From Dasypus novemcinctus (Eukaryota > Chordata > Mammalia > Cingulata > Dasypodidae): 64,000 nucleotides of DNA. Every line of letters begins with the position of its first letter. The stretch's first letter is position 1. The stretch is from the NCBI RefSeq assembly GCF_030445035.2, contig NC_080673.1:162808216-162872215 (forward strand), given 5' to 3'. The notes under the pieces are model-generated. The model saw only the letters and a list, made by a program, of their open reading frames with translations. It was not told the origin of the DNA and did no database searches. Both the position numbers and the translations under genes were made by a program. This document shows positions 1-10,800 of this stretch, piece after piece.

Positions 1-542
1 ATGGTTCATCAGTGAAAACCACAAGCTAACTTTCGCAGAGAAACCACTACAGGAAAAAGGAGTATAAACATTCATTTAATAATACACTTAAAGGAATGTG
101 TCAAGTAAAAATGGGGAAAATTGTAGCTGAGGGAGAAGCAGCAAAAGGCAAAGCACCTGAAAGCAGAGCAGTGTTGTTCCTGAGGAAGAGCAAACAGCTG
201 ACCTCACTAAATTGAAGCAAGAAAATAGCACTGGAATTGATAGAGGAGGAACACCCTGCAGAAACTGCAGAAAGCCAAGGGAAGGTGAAAAACGAAGACT
301 TATTTTGATGACAAGGAGGAGAGCAAGCAGGAAGGGGTCATCAGTTGGCAGAGGAAGGAATAGTGATAGGACATTTGATCAGAGAATAATAGTGCAATGG
401 TGGTGAAGACATTGCAACTCCCATACCAAAAGATTAGGCAAAATAATACATTTTGCCTTGTTCTGCATGTTCTGAATATATTACAAAACTTAAATTCTTT
501 TTTTTTTTTTTTTTGAGAAAACAAATAAAAGAAGACTTGCAG
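1..542. other. Unassigned AT-rich DNA
   Basis: No gene, RNA or repeat family recognised. A pure T run of about 16 bases lies near 499-515. The short open frames here show no protein-like composition. Confidence 0.5.
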
Positions 543-736
543 TAGTGCTGACCAATAGAACTTTCTGCAATGATGGAAATGTTTTATATCTGCACCATAC
601 AAGATGGTCACCAGTAATCACATGTATCTCTTGAGGACTTGAAATGTTGGCTGGTATGACTAAGAAATTAAAAAATGTCTAGTATCATTTATTTCAATTA
701 ATAACAATTTTAATTTAAATAGCCAAATAATAGAGC
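543..736 (+). mobile_element. hAT-Charlie non-autonomous DNA transposon (MER3/MER58-like)
   Basis: The left end reads ccaatagaactttctgcaat, followed by a diverged 'agccactagccacatgtggc' region and 'gaggacttgaaatg'. The right part has the family's typical 'caattttaatttaaatagcc' run. From memory this is the layout of the roughly 200-bp MER3/MER58 group of non-autonomous hAT elements. It is heavily mutated and non-coding. The exact subfamily is not certain. Confidence 0.65.
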
Positions 737-796
737 ACTATGAAACTTTTTGGGGATAATCTAAGCATTCTTGATTGTGATGATGGATATAGGAGA

Positions 797-881
797 GTGT
801 ATATTTTTCATGAGTCATCAAAGTGCACACTTAGAATGGCTATATTTTATTACGATAACTCAATAAAGTTGATAAAAAATT
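797..881 (+). mobile_element. Old L1 3'-UTR fragment
   Basis: The stretch resembles the extreme 3' end of old mammalian L1 elements: 'catcaaagtgcacacttaga', a 'tatattttattacg' segment, then 'ctcaataaagttgat', which contains AATAAA. Only about 85 bp can be aligned by eye. Confidence 0.5.
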
Positions 882-2219
882 TAAATAGGCACAAGCTTCT
901 TGTAGCTTCCGTATTGAGCAGTGCAAATCTAGAGTGACTTGCTATGTCATCACAGAGGTGGGAGAATTCCTAACATCTGAGCAATCATTTACACTACACA
1001 ATATGCTTGCTTATGGAAATATTATCTCAATATTACAATATCATTTGGCGCTTTCATAAATCTTGACTCCCTGAGCATGCTTTTTTTGTTACACATGCAA
1101 AATTGACTCTTACAAAGAAGGAGTTTATTAAGTTTTGTTTGATAAATTGTTGCTGCTAACAAGGCATTTATTGATATAAATGAATTAGGGCTGGGGAAGT
1201 ACTGTTTCTCTCTATTCTTACCCAGACTTAGTCATTTTCGGAAAGACCAACTTAAAGAGCTGAGAAATGGAAATCTTGGTATTACTCCTTTTAAGTTATT
1301 TTCCCCTCTTTAAGTGGTTAAATCTATTCCATTAAAAGAAATGGGTTAGAATTTGGGGAGGAGGGAGAGAAGTTCAGGAATGGGAATATACACTGAAGCA
1401 TGACCTTGTCTAGAATGCAAAAGCCTACCAGAAGTATATGTGTCACACAAAACACAATTCATAAAATATTCATCTAAACCCCCTATTTTCCAAAAATCAC
1501 TTTTGTGTATCAATATCAGTTAAATCAATCAGTGCCAATTACCATCAATATCAATGAATACCTATTACTACAGTGAAAGGTTGAAATGAGTGGGTCACAA
1601 GGAGTTTTACCATGCATTAGAAATTTGAAATTATAGTGGGGGGATAACCTGAGTAACTGTGGTGAACTTTTATTTTACCTGTGTACCTTAAAAGCAATAC
1701 AAAATTAAAAAAGCAAAAAGCAAATCCCATATACTCTATATAATCTATTGATCTCACCATTGCCAAAAGAAAGGATATTTTAACTATGCCCTCCCAAGAG
1801 CAGAAAGAAACTGCTTTCAATAAAATGATAAAAAGGGAAAATTAAGTAAATTTAGTTCTATGAAAAATGTACTATTGTATCCTTATGTTACTTATTTCTC
1901 TACAGTTGATGAAAATTTTATAATGACCTGACAGATCTACAGAAAAGTATTTGGGAAGCTCTGTTCATACTGTGATGAGTCCAGAAGGGACAATCAGATC
2001 ATCAGCCCTAAATTCACAATTGAAGAAGTCAGGGCCTCCAGGGCTTTAGCAATTTGTGAATGTCACAAACTAACGTGCTAACAGAAACCAGCCTTATGCC
2101 CAGGCCTCTTGATTTCCATTTCCAACCTAATGTCTCTTTCTCACATTTTTACTACACCTTTGATATGATAGATGGCAAAGCCTTGTTGGGTTATTTTTCT
2201 TGATATATGAAAAGAGATG
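882..2219. other. Unassigned AT-rich DNA
   Basis: No gene or repeat family recognised. The block around 1920-2110 is less AT-rich and has no repeat signature that I know. It could be single-copy sequence. Confidence 0.45.
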
Positions 2220-2594
2220 TCATAGTTTGGATTCTCTGGAAGCAGATGCTGTGATAATGTTTGGGGTGTAGGATATACTACAGAGATCAACACCTGTGAA
2301 ACAGGAGGACATGGGATAGGACAGAGGAAAAGTTGAACTGTGATACAGGTCTAAAGGTTTAGCTAACTTACCAGGGACATCTAGAGTAGCTGAGTTGTTG
2401 TTTTCTCTTCCCTTTGTACTCCCTTCTTGTGAAGTCACTAGAAGTGACCTGCCCCAGGAAGGTATGATTTGAGATGAGTAGGGTCTCTGCAGATAAAGTA
2501 GATCCTGAAGGAGCTGAGACTGTACATAATCTGCTGACCATACTCCATACTGCTGGACATTGAGTCTTTCTTTGAAGGGCAGACTAGACAACAT
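2220..2594. repeat. Candidate ancient LTR-type repeat, unnamed
   Basis: The opening 'tttggattctctggaagcag' and the purine-rich body resemble ancient mammalian LTR-type repeats beginning with a 'gattctctgg(g)aagcag' motif. The region is GC-richer than its flanks and has sharp edges at about 2220 and 2594. The 124-codon minus-strand frame spanning it shows no recognisable domain, so it is not called as a gene. Confidence 0.35.
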
Positions 2595-3144
2595 TTCTCG
2601 ATGTCTAGCTAAGCTGACTTGTAATCAGTATTTAAATGGAGTCAAACTCTCAGATTTTTTATTGGATTGCTTTAATCATTTTTTCTAGCCTACCTAAATA
2701 ATTCATGCCAAAGATTTTTCTCCTATAATAATTACTTTTTTCTTCTATTTCTAGATAATGATTTCAATTCTGTACTTTACCTTTAGAAACACAAACATAA
2801 AAGGCACATATAAATCTAATGTTAAGAGACTATTCATAAATAAAAACTTGTTGAATGGATAAATGAATGAAAGATTTGCTTTCATGCATACTTCATCATG
2901 TAACAAACTGAAAGATAGAACATTACTGGAAAATTTTCTGAACTGCAAAATGATGAGGGTTTGTGGTGTTGGTTAAAGTTTTTGAGGTAATAACTTGTGG
3001 TTGGTTTTAAAAAATCAGAATCATTTTGTCAGAAATGGTATGTCCTCAATCTGTAATACTGCATTTGAAACGAATTATTGAGATAGTTCATTTTACATTC
3101 AATTTGATTGGTAAAAATAAACTGTAAAAAACAGATTTCAAATG
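2595..3144. other. Unassigned AT-rich DNA
   Basis: No feature recognised. This is the flank into which the LTR at 3150 inserted. Confidence 0.5.
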
Positions 3145-3149
3145 TAAGC

Positions 3150-3772
3150 TGTAGCAGTTTGGTATGGTTTATGAATTCCAAAACTAGATATTGGATAGTG
3201 TTTGGAAACTAGTCTGTTCCTCTGGGGGTATTAGATTGTAGTAGCTACAGAGTTTTCACTTTTACTTTATTAAATCAAGATTAGGCCTTTTATTTGGCCA
3301 CATCATTATGGTAACTCAGTGTGAGTCTCCACCCCCACCCTCACCATTTGTGGGCTATATAAATGGATGCTCAGTCAAAGACAGGGAAGTAAATACATAG
3401 GAAAGGAGAATGCAAATAGTTGAGTTTTGGTCGCTGGAGCCCAGCGAGAGAGTCAAGCCTTTCACCTGATAGTTTGTACTGAAGAGACCAAAGCCTTGAA
3501 CAGCTGAGAAAGCCCAGAAAGAAACAAGCCCCAGGGAGAAAGATAAGCTTTATGCTAGCCTAAGGGTAAGATTAGAAGAAGTTGGGAACCATGGAGCCTT
3601 AGGAGGAAGAGGAAGGCTGAACCCTTGCAGACACATGGTAACAGACTTTGGTGAGGGAAGTAACTTAGGCTTTATGGCCTAGTAACAGCTTCTACCAAAA
3701 AAAAAATACCCTTTATAAAAACCAGGAGATTTCTGGTATTTTGCATCAGCACCCCTTTGGCTGAATAATACA
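3150..3772 (+). mobile_element. Solo LTR, copy A of a lineage-specific ERVL/MaLR-like family
   Basis: It begins TGTAGCAGTTTGGTATGG, ends CTGAATAATACA, and is flanked by a perfect 5-bp duplication TAAGC (3145-3149 and 3773-3777). TG...CA ends with a 5-bp duplication fit an endogenous retrovirus LTR of the ERVL/MaLR class. A TATA-like tatataaat lies at 3356-3364. The 3' end carries the MaLR-like 'ttctggtattttgcatcagc'. The polyadenylation signal seen in the sister copies is replaced here by an A run. Copies B (24585-25136, minus) and C (35980-36487) share both ends and many internal blocks. This copy is longest, with extra sequence in the middle. No internal retroviral region or second LTR is attached. 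Confidence 0.85.
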
Positions 3773-3777
3773 TAAGC

Positions 3778-5308
3778 TTATATACCTATTCTGTTTTTTG
3801 GGTAATGATCATTTTCAAAATTATTTAATGAAGTTGAGTAGACAGACAAAAAGATAAGCACAGAAGAGAATATATCAATAGATGTTTAAAATCTTGACAA
3901 AGCAGTAATGATAAGCTTCCTATTCTGTAGCTCTTTGATTGCAAGCATTTTTAATGGAAAGTGAGTTTATGCTTAATCATTTATTTTTGGCTCACTGAAG
4001 TTTTATATGAATTTACATGATAAATTCTAGTCTGAAATATGATATGACCCGTTAAATGTTTGACCATTTTGGAAAATGAAGCTTGGCCTTAAATTTACAA
4101 CTTATTATGATTCAGGATACTCCCATTTTATGATGCATAAAATAAAGACTGAAAATTTGAAGTATCTCTCACAATGTTATAAAGTTATGGATCAGGGTCT
4201 TCCAGTCTCCAAAAATCAATCATAAATACTTTTAACTTTATCTACATAAAATTGAGTTAGCTCTATTTTATCTCTGAGCATAACTTTTGAAGTGTTAATT
4301 TTGCCAAATAAAAATCAACTGGATAGTTTTTCAGGACATTTTTAAAAAATTTAATAAAAACAACTAACCAAACAAACAAAGGCTAAAAATAATGGATCAT
4401 TGTACTGGAAGAACTAACAACTCAAAACATATTTTAGGCTGAAATTCGAAATTATATTTCAAACAACAAAAGAAAACTTTCTTCTATCAATCTTCTAGTA
4501 TGATTTTGCTGATTCAACTCTTGGAATTGGGGCAGAAATGATTCCCTTCTTTTTGATGGCAAACCACACATTGTATGATGGAAGATTGTTACAAACTGCT
4601 GACATTATAATCCATTGTGGTTTTTATGATGGTAATTGAGGATTTGAAATAAAAATCACAGAGTGGACAAGATTAACAATGCACTCTAACTTCAGATTAC
4701 ATTGTCTTTTTGGATGAGCTATTGATATACAAGAATTGGGCAATACAGGATAATATAAGGGACTGTTAACAGTTGCTAGGGTTAAGAGATCCTCATCTGA
4801 ATTATTTAGATATTGCTTTGTAGAGGTGTCTGGACCCCTTTTAGATCAATATCATTTTGCAAGATTGGTTTATTGGTAAAACTCAAACCCTGGATCACCC
4901 TTGAATTTCTTCTTCTAGCATACTAGTATTTCTACAACATGGTTACCAACTTTATGCCAAAGCTGACTAATTTATGCCAAAGCTGACTAATTTATGCTGA
5001 ATTTGTATGCATATGTGTTCAGTAGTATCTGAAGCTTTCTCTGGGTTTACCAAAATAGAGATTTTTTAATTAGCAATATTGATCATGGGCTCATAGTGAT
5101 GGCACTGGAGGTTGTAATATGCTTGGTCATAGCTATCAATTCCACCTTAAAAATTAGGTAGCTGTTTCTTAAACTGATTCTTGACTGCCTTATATGCAGT
5201 AAAAAGCAGCTATTAATATGTTGCTGCTATTAATTTTCTCTTTGGATCCCTTGTTTTGCATTTGTGCATTTATACAAATGCCACTCATTGCATAGCTATC
5301 TGGAATAT
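3778..5308. other. Unassigned AT-rich DNA
   Basis: No gene or known repeat recognised, apart from a small tandem duplication at 4951-4998. Confidence 0.45.
4951..4998. repeat. 20-bp tandem duplication
   Basis: The 20-mer tttatgccaaagctgactaa occurs twice in perfect tandem (4951-4970, 4971-4990), followed by a partial third unit. This looks like replication slippage. Confidence 0.9.
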
Positions 5309-5313
5309 GCTTC

Positions 5314-5903
5314 TGTCTTAGTTTGTCACAGGGATGCCAAAGCAAAGTACCAGAAAGGGGTTAGCTTTTTATAATGGGATATTTATTTAGGATAAAGTCT
5401 TAGAGTTCCAAGACTGCAAAATGTCCAAATCAAGGCACTATCAGAGATACTTTCTCACCAAAGACAGTTGCAACGATCTCTGTTGAGGTCCCTGCCTTCC
5501 CTTCAGAATCTGATGTCTCCTGGACAGCTGTGAACAACCAGCATAGGACTTGTCTCTTTTCTGGCCTGCTCTTTTAGTCTCTTGGGGCTTTTCTGTCTTT
5601 TTGCAGCTTTAGGTGTACCTGAAATCCTCTCTGACATAACAGAATAAAAAATGATAGCTTCCTTCTTCTCTGTGTGCTCTGTTTCTCTCTGCCAGTTTAT
5701 ATCAGACCCAGCAAGAAAGCAGAGACTGAAGCTGTCTCAAACGTCACTGAAGTATTCTAATCAGAAGCCTTATAGTGATTTTGTCAACTAATCTAGTCAA
5801 AAGTCCATAATTGAATTTAATGCAAAGGACCTCACACCCACAGGAATAGATTAGTTTAAGACCATGATCTCTTTTTGGAATACACCAAATTCAAACTGCC
5901 ATA
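5314..5903 (-). mobile_element. MaLR-like solo LTR with intact 5-bp duplication
   Basis: On the minus strand it starts TATGGCAGTTTGAATTTGG and ends CAAACTAAGACA. A perfect GCTTC duplication flanks it (5309-5313 and 5904-5908). The minus strand has an aataaatatcc polyadenylation motif about 75 bp before the end, followed by 'ctggtactttgctttggc', the arrangement of MLT1/MaLR 3' ends. The 5' end resembles that of the 3150-3772 family (GCAGTTTGA...TTCCAAAAAG), suggesting two branches of one radiation. No coding region is attached. Confidence 0.8.
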
Positions 5904-5924
5904 GCTTCCTTCTGTCTAACCATA

Positions 5925-5982
5925 AAATAAATAAAAAAATAAATAAATAAATAAATAAATAAATAAAAATAAATAAATAACC
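5925..5982. repeat. (AAAT)n microsatellite
   Basis: Near-uninterrupted AAAT/AAATA units, starting a few bases past the duplication of the neighbouring LTR. Confidence 0.9.
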
Positions 5983-7309
5983 ATTTTCACCTTGCTGCAA
6001 CATTCATCACATACACACACACATATTGATTGATTGCCTGCAGGTGAAATGTGCTGTGCTGCTTAAAGAATAATCAGATATGGTTCCCATTCTTTATAAA
6101 TGCACAATATGGTGAACATTCACAATAGATATACAGATATCTGATTTTTTAAAAAGACTCAGGGAAGATTTCATAGGAAATGAAGATGTTTTAATTGAGA
6201 CTTGAAGAAGAAAGGGCAAAGGACAGATAATACAGCAATGCAAAGACACAATGGCATAAAACAGCAAGGTAGAATTTATATTGATTCTAGGTAAGGATAT
6301 TTCAGGTTAGCATTATTCCAGTGAAGTGTGTGTATTAGTCAATTAGTGCCCCTTACAAAATTCAGATCAGATGTCACACATGGATTAGAATAATTAGAGA
6401 ATAATTTTCCCTGTAGACCGTATTTATAGAAGTGAGTACGCAAATTTCTGTGGATAAAACAATAGTGTGTGCAAATAACATTGAAGGAGTTATTTCCAAC
6501 TTCATTCTGGAATTGGTCTAGAGGATGGACAAAGTTAGCCTGGATCCAGTGAAACCAGCCAGAAACTTCTTTAGTAAGTCGAAAATAAAACAGAAGCAAT
6601 TGGTTATGGGTTTGGGGAGGAGCAGATTAATTTAAGAAAGAGTAAGGAGGGACATTCTACAAAATAACTGGCCTTTTCTCTTCGGAACGGTTAATGTCAT
6701 GAAAGTAAAGGGAAAACCTAGAAACTGTTACAGCCTGAAGGAGACTAAGGTGATACATAACAAATAAAGGCAACATGATTTTCTATAAAGGGTATTAAGT
6801 GGGCAGTTGGTGAAACTTGAATCTAAGGACCTTAGTATGTATCAATGTTAAATTCCCAATTTGGATGGTTCTATTATGGTTTCCTATGAGAATAGACATT
6901 TGTAGGAAATGTACTCTATGGCATTGGGGAGTGTTGGGGCATTATGTCAACAAATTAATCTCAAATGATTTCTAAAACATTTTTTTTCTTACTATACTTA
7001 CACAATTTTATTTAAGTATGAGGTTGTTTAAAAAGATTAAATTATTTGTTTTTGCAGCCATAGTATGAGCACATATATTAGCATGGTTACAACATTGTGG
7101 TAAGAAACAGTGTTTTTACTTAAGAAACCTGTGGAACAGAACTATACTTGGAATTGGTTGTTGTGCATATTACAAGATTCATAATTATGATTTTTAAAGA
7201 CGATGATATTCAACTAGTCAAAATTTAAGCTGTAACTGTCAAATTTACATATATTTATACAATATACACATATATTTACAGAATTAGACTCCATGAAATA
7301 CCCTGTGGG
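5983..7309. other. Mostly unassigned DNA
   Basis: A short (CA)n run lies near 6012-6024. The segment around 6165-6260 ('ggaagatttcataggaaatg', 'gagacttgaagaagaaaggg') weakly resembles an ancient mammalian repeat also suspected at 31305-31640, but is too short to call. The rest shows nothing recognisable. Confidence 0.4.
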
Positions 7310-7475
7310 AGAGCTGAGTGTTGGACTTCATCTGAAATTGCATCCTTGCTTGGTTTCTTTCCCTTTTCTCTCCTGTTTTCCCATACCCTGACTGGTTTCT
7401 CTAGAGAGAATTTCCTGATAAAAGACTTCCACTGAAATCCTTAGTTTAGGTACTGCTCTGACAGAAGGTCATTAG
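7310..7475 (+). mobile_element. Possible ancient LTR 3' fragment
   Basis: 'ttctctcctgttttcccata', 'tctctagagagaatttcctg' and 'ccactgaaatccttagttta' follow the order seen near the 3' ends of some ancient mammalian LTRs. There is no clear terminus and no duplication. Confidence 0.3.
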
Positions 7476-8430
7476 AATTTACAGGCTTGAGTACAGCAGG
7501 ATTTTAGAATTTAATTCCTGTGGTATTCTATTTAAGATTAGAGTCTTTGGAGTTTACCTTCTGCCTCCCTCAAATAATTTGTATTTTACAGAAGTTATTT
7601 ATTCTGCCTTGTAAACTTAGGAAGGAAAGACTTGATTACCAGGAAATAACAGGTTCCTTCAGTTTTTCTCATTCTTTACTATTTCCCTTTCTAAAATATC
7701 CCAAACTTCTAGTTATTGAACACATTTAAAACTGGAAAATAGCAAAAATTTTCAAATTACCATAGTCCCAGCAACAACTGCTTTTTGCAGTAGTTTGAAA
7801 TCAATTAATGATTTACTTCCCATTCTATATGTGAATGTGTAATGGAATATTTCCATTGATATTGATCAAGGGAAATGATAATGAACTAGAAAGTAAAATG
7901 CCATATCAGATGCAAGCAGAAGATATCTTTACAAGGGTAAAATTTTATCTAATGGTCAGGTATGAAACATGATATACCTTTGTCTGAGGTATAACTGTGA
8001 TTCATGGTTTTGATTCTGATCTTTAAAAACCTTTCAAATAATAAGTTCCAGAAGGTCAGCAGTGATATCACCATGAATCCTTCTAGAGAGTTTGAAGTCA
8101 CAACTGGTGACATAGAAATATTCAGTAGTGTAGAGAATAGAGCATTACTACAATCTATATTTCATTAACATAGACTTTCTTCAGTGGAAGGAGTTGTTCT
8201 TTGCTCAGGGAAGAAGAAGCACTAATTTAAATAGAGGGCTTAGAATTCAGGGCTGGAGACAAACACGTTTAAGAGGAGAATTCTTTGCTCTCTTTCCTTT
8301 TAACAGTTGTATCCACTTTTAATGCTATGTTTATGCTGATGACTTTCAAACTTATCCATTTGCTCATTTATTGTTTTTTCATTTATGAACAAGAAACTCT
8401 TATGGATATGTTGGAGATACAAAGGAAGAC
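7476..8430. other. Unassigned DNA
   Basis: AT-rich, no recognised feature. Confidence 0.5.
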
Positions 8431-8495
8431 ACTCATCTCTCTCTCTCTCTCTCTCTTGCTCACTCACTTTCTCGCTCTCTTGCTCTCACTCTCAC
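8431..8495. repeat. (TC)n polypyrimidine tract
   Basis: Interrupted CT/TC dinucleotide run with some CTCA units. Open frames through it encode only Ser/Leu repeats and are artefacts. Confidence 0.9.
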
Positions 8496-8593
8496 CAAAC
8501 TCCTAGTATCCTTTTAGAATTTATTTCAGATATCATCTGTTTTGGAAGTTGTCCTGCTCTCATTAACTTGGGCTAGTGTTTCCATTCATGCTT

Positions 8594-8992
8594 TTTTATC
8601 TTTTTTATTTCTCTCCCCTTCCTCCCCAGTTGTCTGCTCTCTGTGTCCATTCTCTGCGTGTTCTTCTGTACTGCTTCTATCCTTATCAACGGCACCCGGA
8701 ATCTGTGTTTCTTTTTGTTGAGTCATCTTTTTGTGTCAGCTCCCTGTGTGGGTGGCGCCATTCTTAGGCAGGCTGCACTTTCTTTCGCGCTGGGCGGCTC
8801 TCGTTTTGGGGCGCACTCCTTGCACGTGGGACTCCCCTACGCGGGGGACACCCCTGCATGGCTTGGCACTCCTTGTGCACATAAGCACTGTGCATGGGCC
8901 AGCTCCACACGGGTCAAGGAGGCCCGGGGTTTGAACTGCAGACTTCCCATGTGGTAGGTGTACGACCTATCCATTGGGCCAAGTCCGCTTCC
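8594..8992 (-). mobile_element. DAS-type tRNA-derived SINE, full size
   Basis: On the minus strand the element starts ggaagcggacttggcccaat. An A-box-like block follows (complement of 8971-8981), then a B-box-like block (complement of 8928-8938), the GC-rich DAS body and an A-rich tail ending at 8594. It is flanked by a 13-bp duplication TCCATTCATGCTT (8581-8593 and 8993-9005), proving L1-type target-primed integration. The head is tRNA-like, as known for armadillo DAS-SINEs. The B box has a G-to-A change (GCAGTTCAAACC), and several CpGs have decayed, so this is not a young copy. Open frames of about 65-105 codons inside are SINE sequence, not genes. Confidence 0.95.
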
Positions 8993-9177
8993 TCCATTCA
9001 TGCTTAAACTCTACTCTATGAACACTTCTATCATGGCAGACACTCCTTTTAATTGTCAGTTTATTAGTCTGTCTCTTACCCTGGGGACCCTGGGGTACAA
9101 GTGTCTTGAGGTTTAGTAACCTCCTAACATCATTTCTGTGGGTTGAATCAACAAACATTTGTTAAGCACCTAATAGT

Positions 9178-9423
9178 AGTGTTTTGGTTATCTATCTTCA
9201 AGGTAAAAAACTTACTGATTTAAAACAATAAGCATCTTTTTGCTAACCAGTCTGTAATCTGGACGGGGTATATTTGTGGTCTTGCTTGTGTTCCATTCAA
9301 ATGGTGGATCACCTAAGATTGAACCCAAATGGAATACTGTAAGGGCTGTGTCTCTTCTCTTTCTCTTCCTTTTTCTCATTCTTTCCCTCTTTCTCATTCC
9401 CTCCCTCCCTCCCTCCCTTCCTC

Positions 9424-9454
<31 letters not shown>

Positions 9455-9620
9455 CCCCCTCTCTCTCTTTCTCTTTCTCTCGCACCATATAATTTTTGGG
9501 TTTCTCCTTCTCACCTGTCCACATGGCTTCTCCAAGTAGTCTTTTTATTACGTTTGCCAGATATCTTCCATGGTAATTTAGGGTTTTCAAGAGTTCAAAA
9601 TTGCATAGTCAGTCTTTTGT
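9178..9620 (-). mobile_element. MLT1-type (ERVL-MaLR) LTR, degraded
   Basis: The left end 'ttggttatctatcttcaagg ... gatttaaaacaataagcatc' matches, on the minus strand, the end of MLT1 LTRs ('aataaatgttt...ttttaagccactaagt'). The right part ('cacctgtccacatggcttct') fits the inner MLT1 body. The middle is replaced by a polypyrimidine expansion at 9345-9481. No duplication could be assigned. Confidence 0.5.
9345..9481. repeat. Polypyrimidine (CTTT/CCCT/CT)n tract
   Basis: About 135 bp of almost pure C/T on the plus strand, with CCCT units at the centre and CTCTCT/CTTTCT on both sides. Open frames on both strands arise only from the compositional bias (Ser/Leu/Phe one way, Arg/Glu/Lys the other). 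Confidence 0.9.
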
Positions 9621-10650
9621 AAAACTTAGGAATGCAACTTTTATGATAAGAACTCCCCTGTATTCTACTAAATAAAGAGAGTCACAGAGCCTGCCCCTAT
9701 TCAATCAGATAGGACCAAAAAAAAAGAAAAAAAAAGAGTGTTAATGCCAGTGTTGTTATGTAACAGACCACCACAAACCATATTTTGGCCACTGAAGAGA
9801 TACACTTCTCTCTTTTGAAAGATATACTCACCTTCTGTAAACACTGAAAAAGTCTCACTCCTTTGTGGCAGCTGACTCAGATGCAAGGTCCCATATCATC
9901 TAATTCTCCAAATTAGGTCCAAGGATGAACGAGGCACATGGAAGTGCAGTTGCTTGGGGACAGGTACAGGTTCTCTTGGTTTGAAGATGGTGAATTGAAG
10001 AGAGAAGTTCTGTTACTCAGGTTTACCCAACGAGCAGTGGTTAGAGAAGATAAAACAAACACAATGAGTCCCATCATTCAAAAGGAGTGGGGATGGGATA
10101 AGAGTACAAAGCAGCAGAGATGCGTCACATACAGACTGAGTGACAGGAGCAATTCACTCTGTATGAATGCAAAATGGTAATGCATTATCTATAAGAATTT
10201 AAAAACAATAATGCAAATGGTTGAAAATCTCTAAGTATTTAAAAACAATAATACAACTGATTAAAAATCAGAATGCTTTTTATTGTCATCACCAGTATAT
10301 AAATGTAAACAATGTCAGGGATAAATTCTCATCTAATTTGGGGAAAATCCTTTCACCCTTCTTTATTGTAAGGCTTAAAATTTCAAATGTTTCCTTGACA
10401 TCTTTGAATCTCACAAAACCCCAAAAGCCTAACAGTGAGTTAGCCTGTTCTCACTAGATATGACCCCAATCCAGCAGTAATGTGTCCTTAACTAGTTAGT
10501 TCCCCTCTCTACCAGACTAGCTACACTTCTCACATTTCTCACCCAAAGGTTTCCATTTTCTTGCCAGCATGCAAAATTATTCAAGCATCTCATCCTCCTG
10601 TTACTGTAATGTCTGACACCCCCCCAACTCTTGCTGGTTCACTCTGCCCT
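9621..10650. other. Unassigned DNA, possibly an old repeat at about 9740-10160
   Basis: An A-rich patch lies at 9717-9736. The block 9740-10160 has the mixed, moderately GC composition of an old LTR or DNA repeat, but I cannot name it. No convincing gene. Confidence 0.35.
10192..10270. repeat. 40-bp tandem duplication
   Basis: Two diverged copies beginning taagaatttaaaaacaataa (10192) and taagtatttaaaaacaataa (10232), exactly 40 bp apart. Confidence 0.8.
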
Positions 10651-10654
10651 TGAG

Positions 10655-10800
10655 TATAGCCCCTGTAAAATGGTTATTTTTTTATAGTACTTATTGTGCA
10701 GGATTGTTGTGAGACTTAAATGAGATCATACACACAAAAATCTTAAACTGTACCTTGTATGGAGAAAATCCTCAATAGACGTATGCTACCATTATTGTTT
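10655..10800 (+). mobile_element. MIR SINE, 3' half
   Basis: 'ctgtaaaatggttat', 'aggattgttgtgagacttaa', 'atgagatcatacac' and 'ctcaatagacgtatgctacc' occur in MIR order (CTGTAAAATGGGGATAA, GTTGTGAGGATTAAATGAG, CTCAATAAATG). The tRNA-like head is not visible. Confidence 0.75.

Noticed and set aside
3150-3772. Possible provirus with internal retroviral genes near the LTR copies
   Set aside because: No gag, pol or env-like sequence or second LTR was recognised next to any of the three copies. They are solo LTRs.
8643-8957. 104-codon plus-strand open frame with balanced amino-acid composition
   Set aside because: It lies mostly within the DAS SINE. Similar protein strings appear from the SINE at 62254-62517, so it is repeat-derived.
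9212-9590. Overlapping Arg/Glu-rich and Ser/Leu-rich frames on both strands
   Set aside because: Produced by the polypyrimidine tract in any frame. No start context or conserved features.
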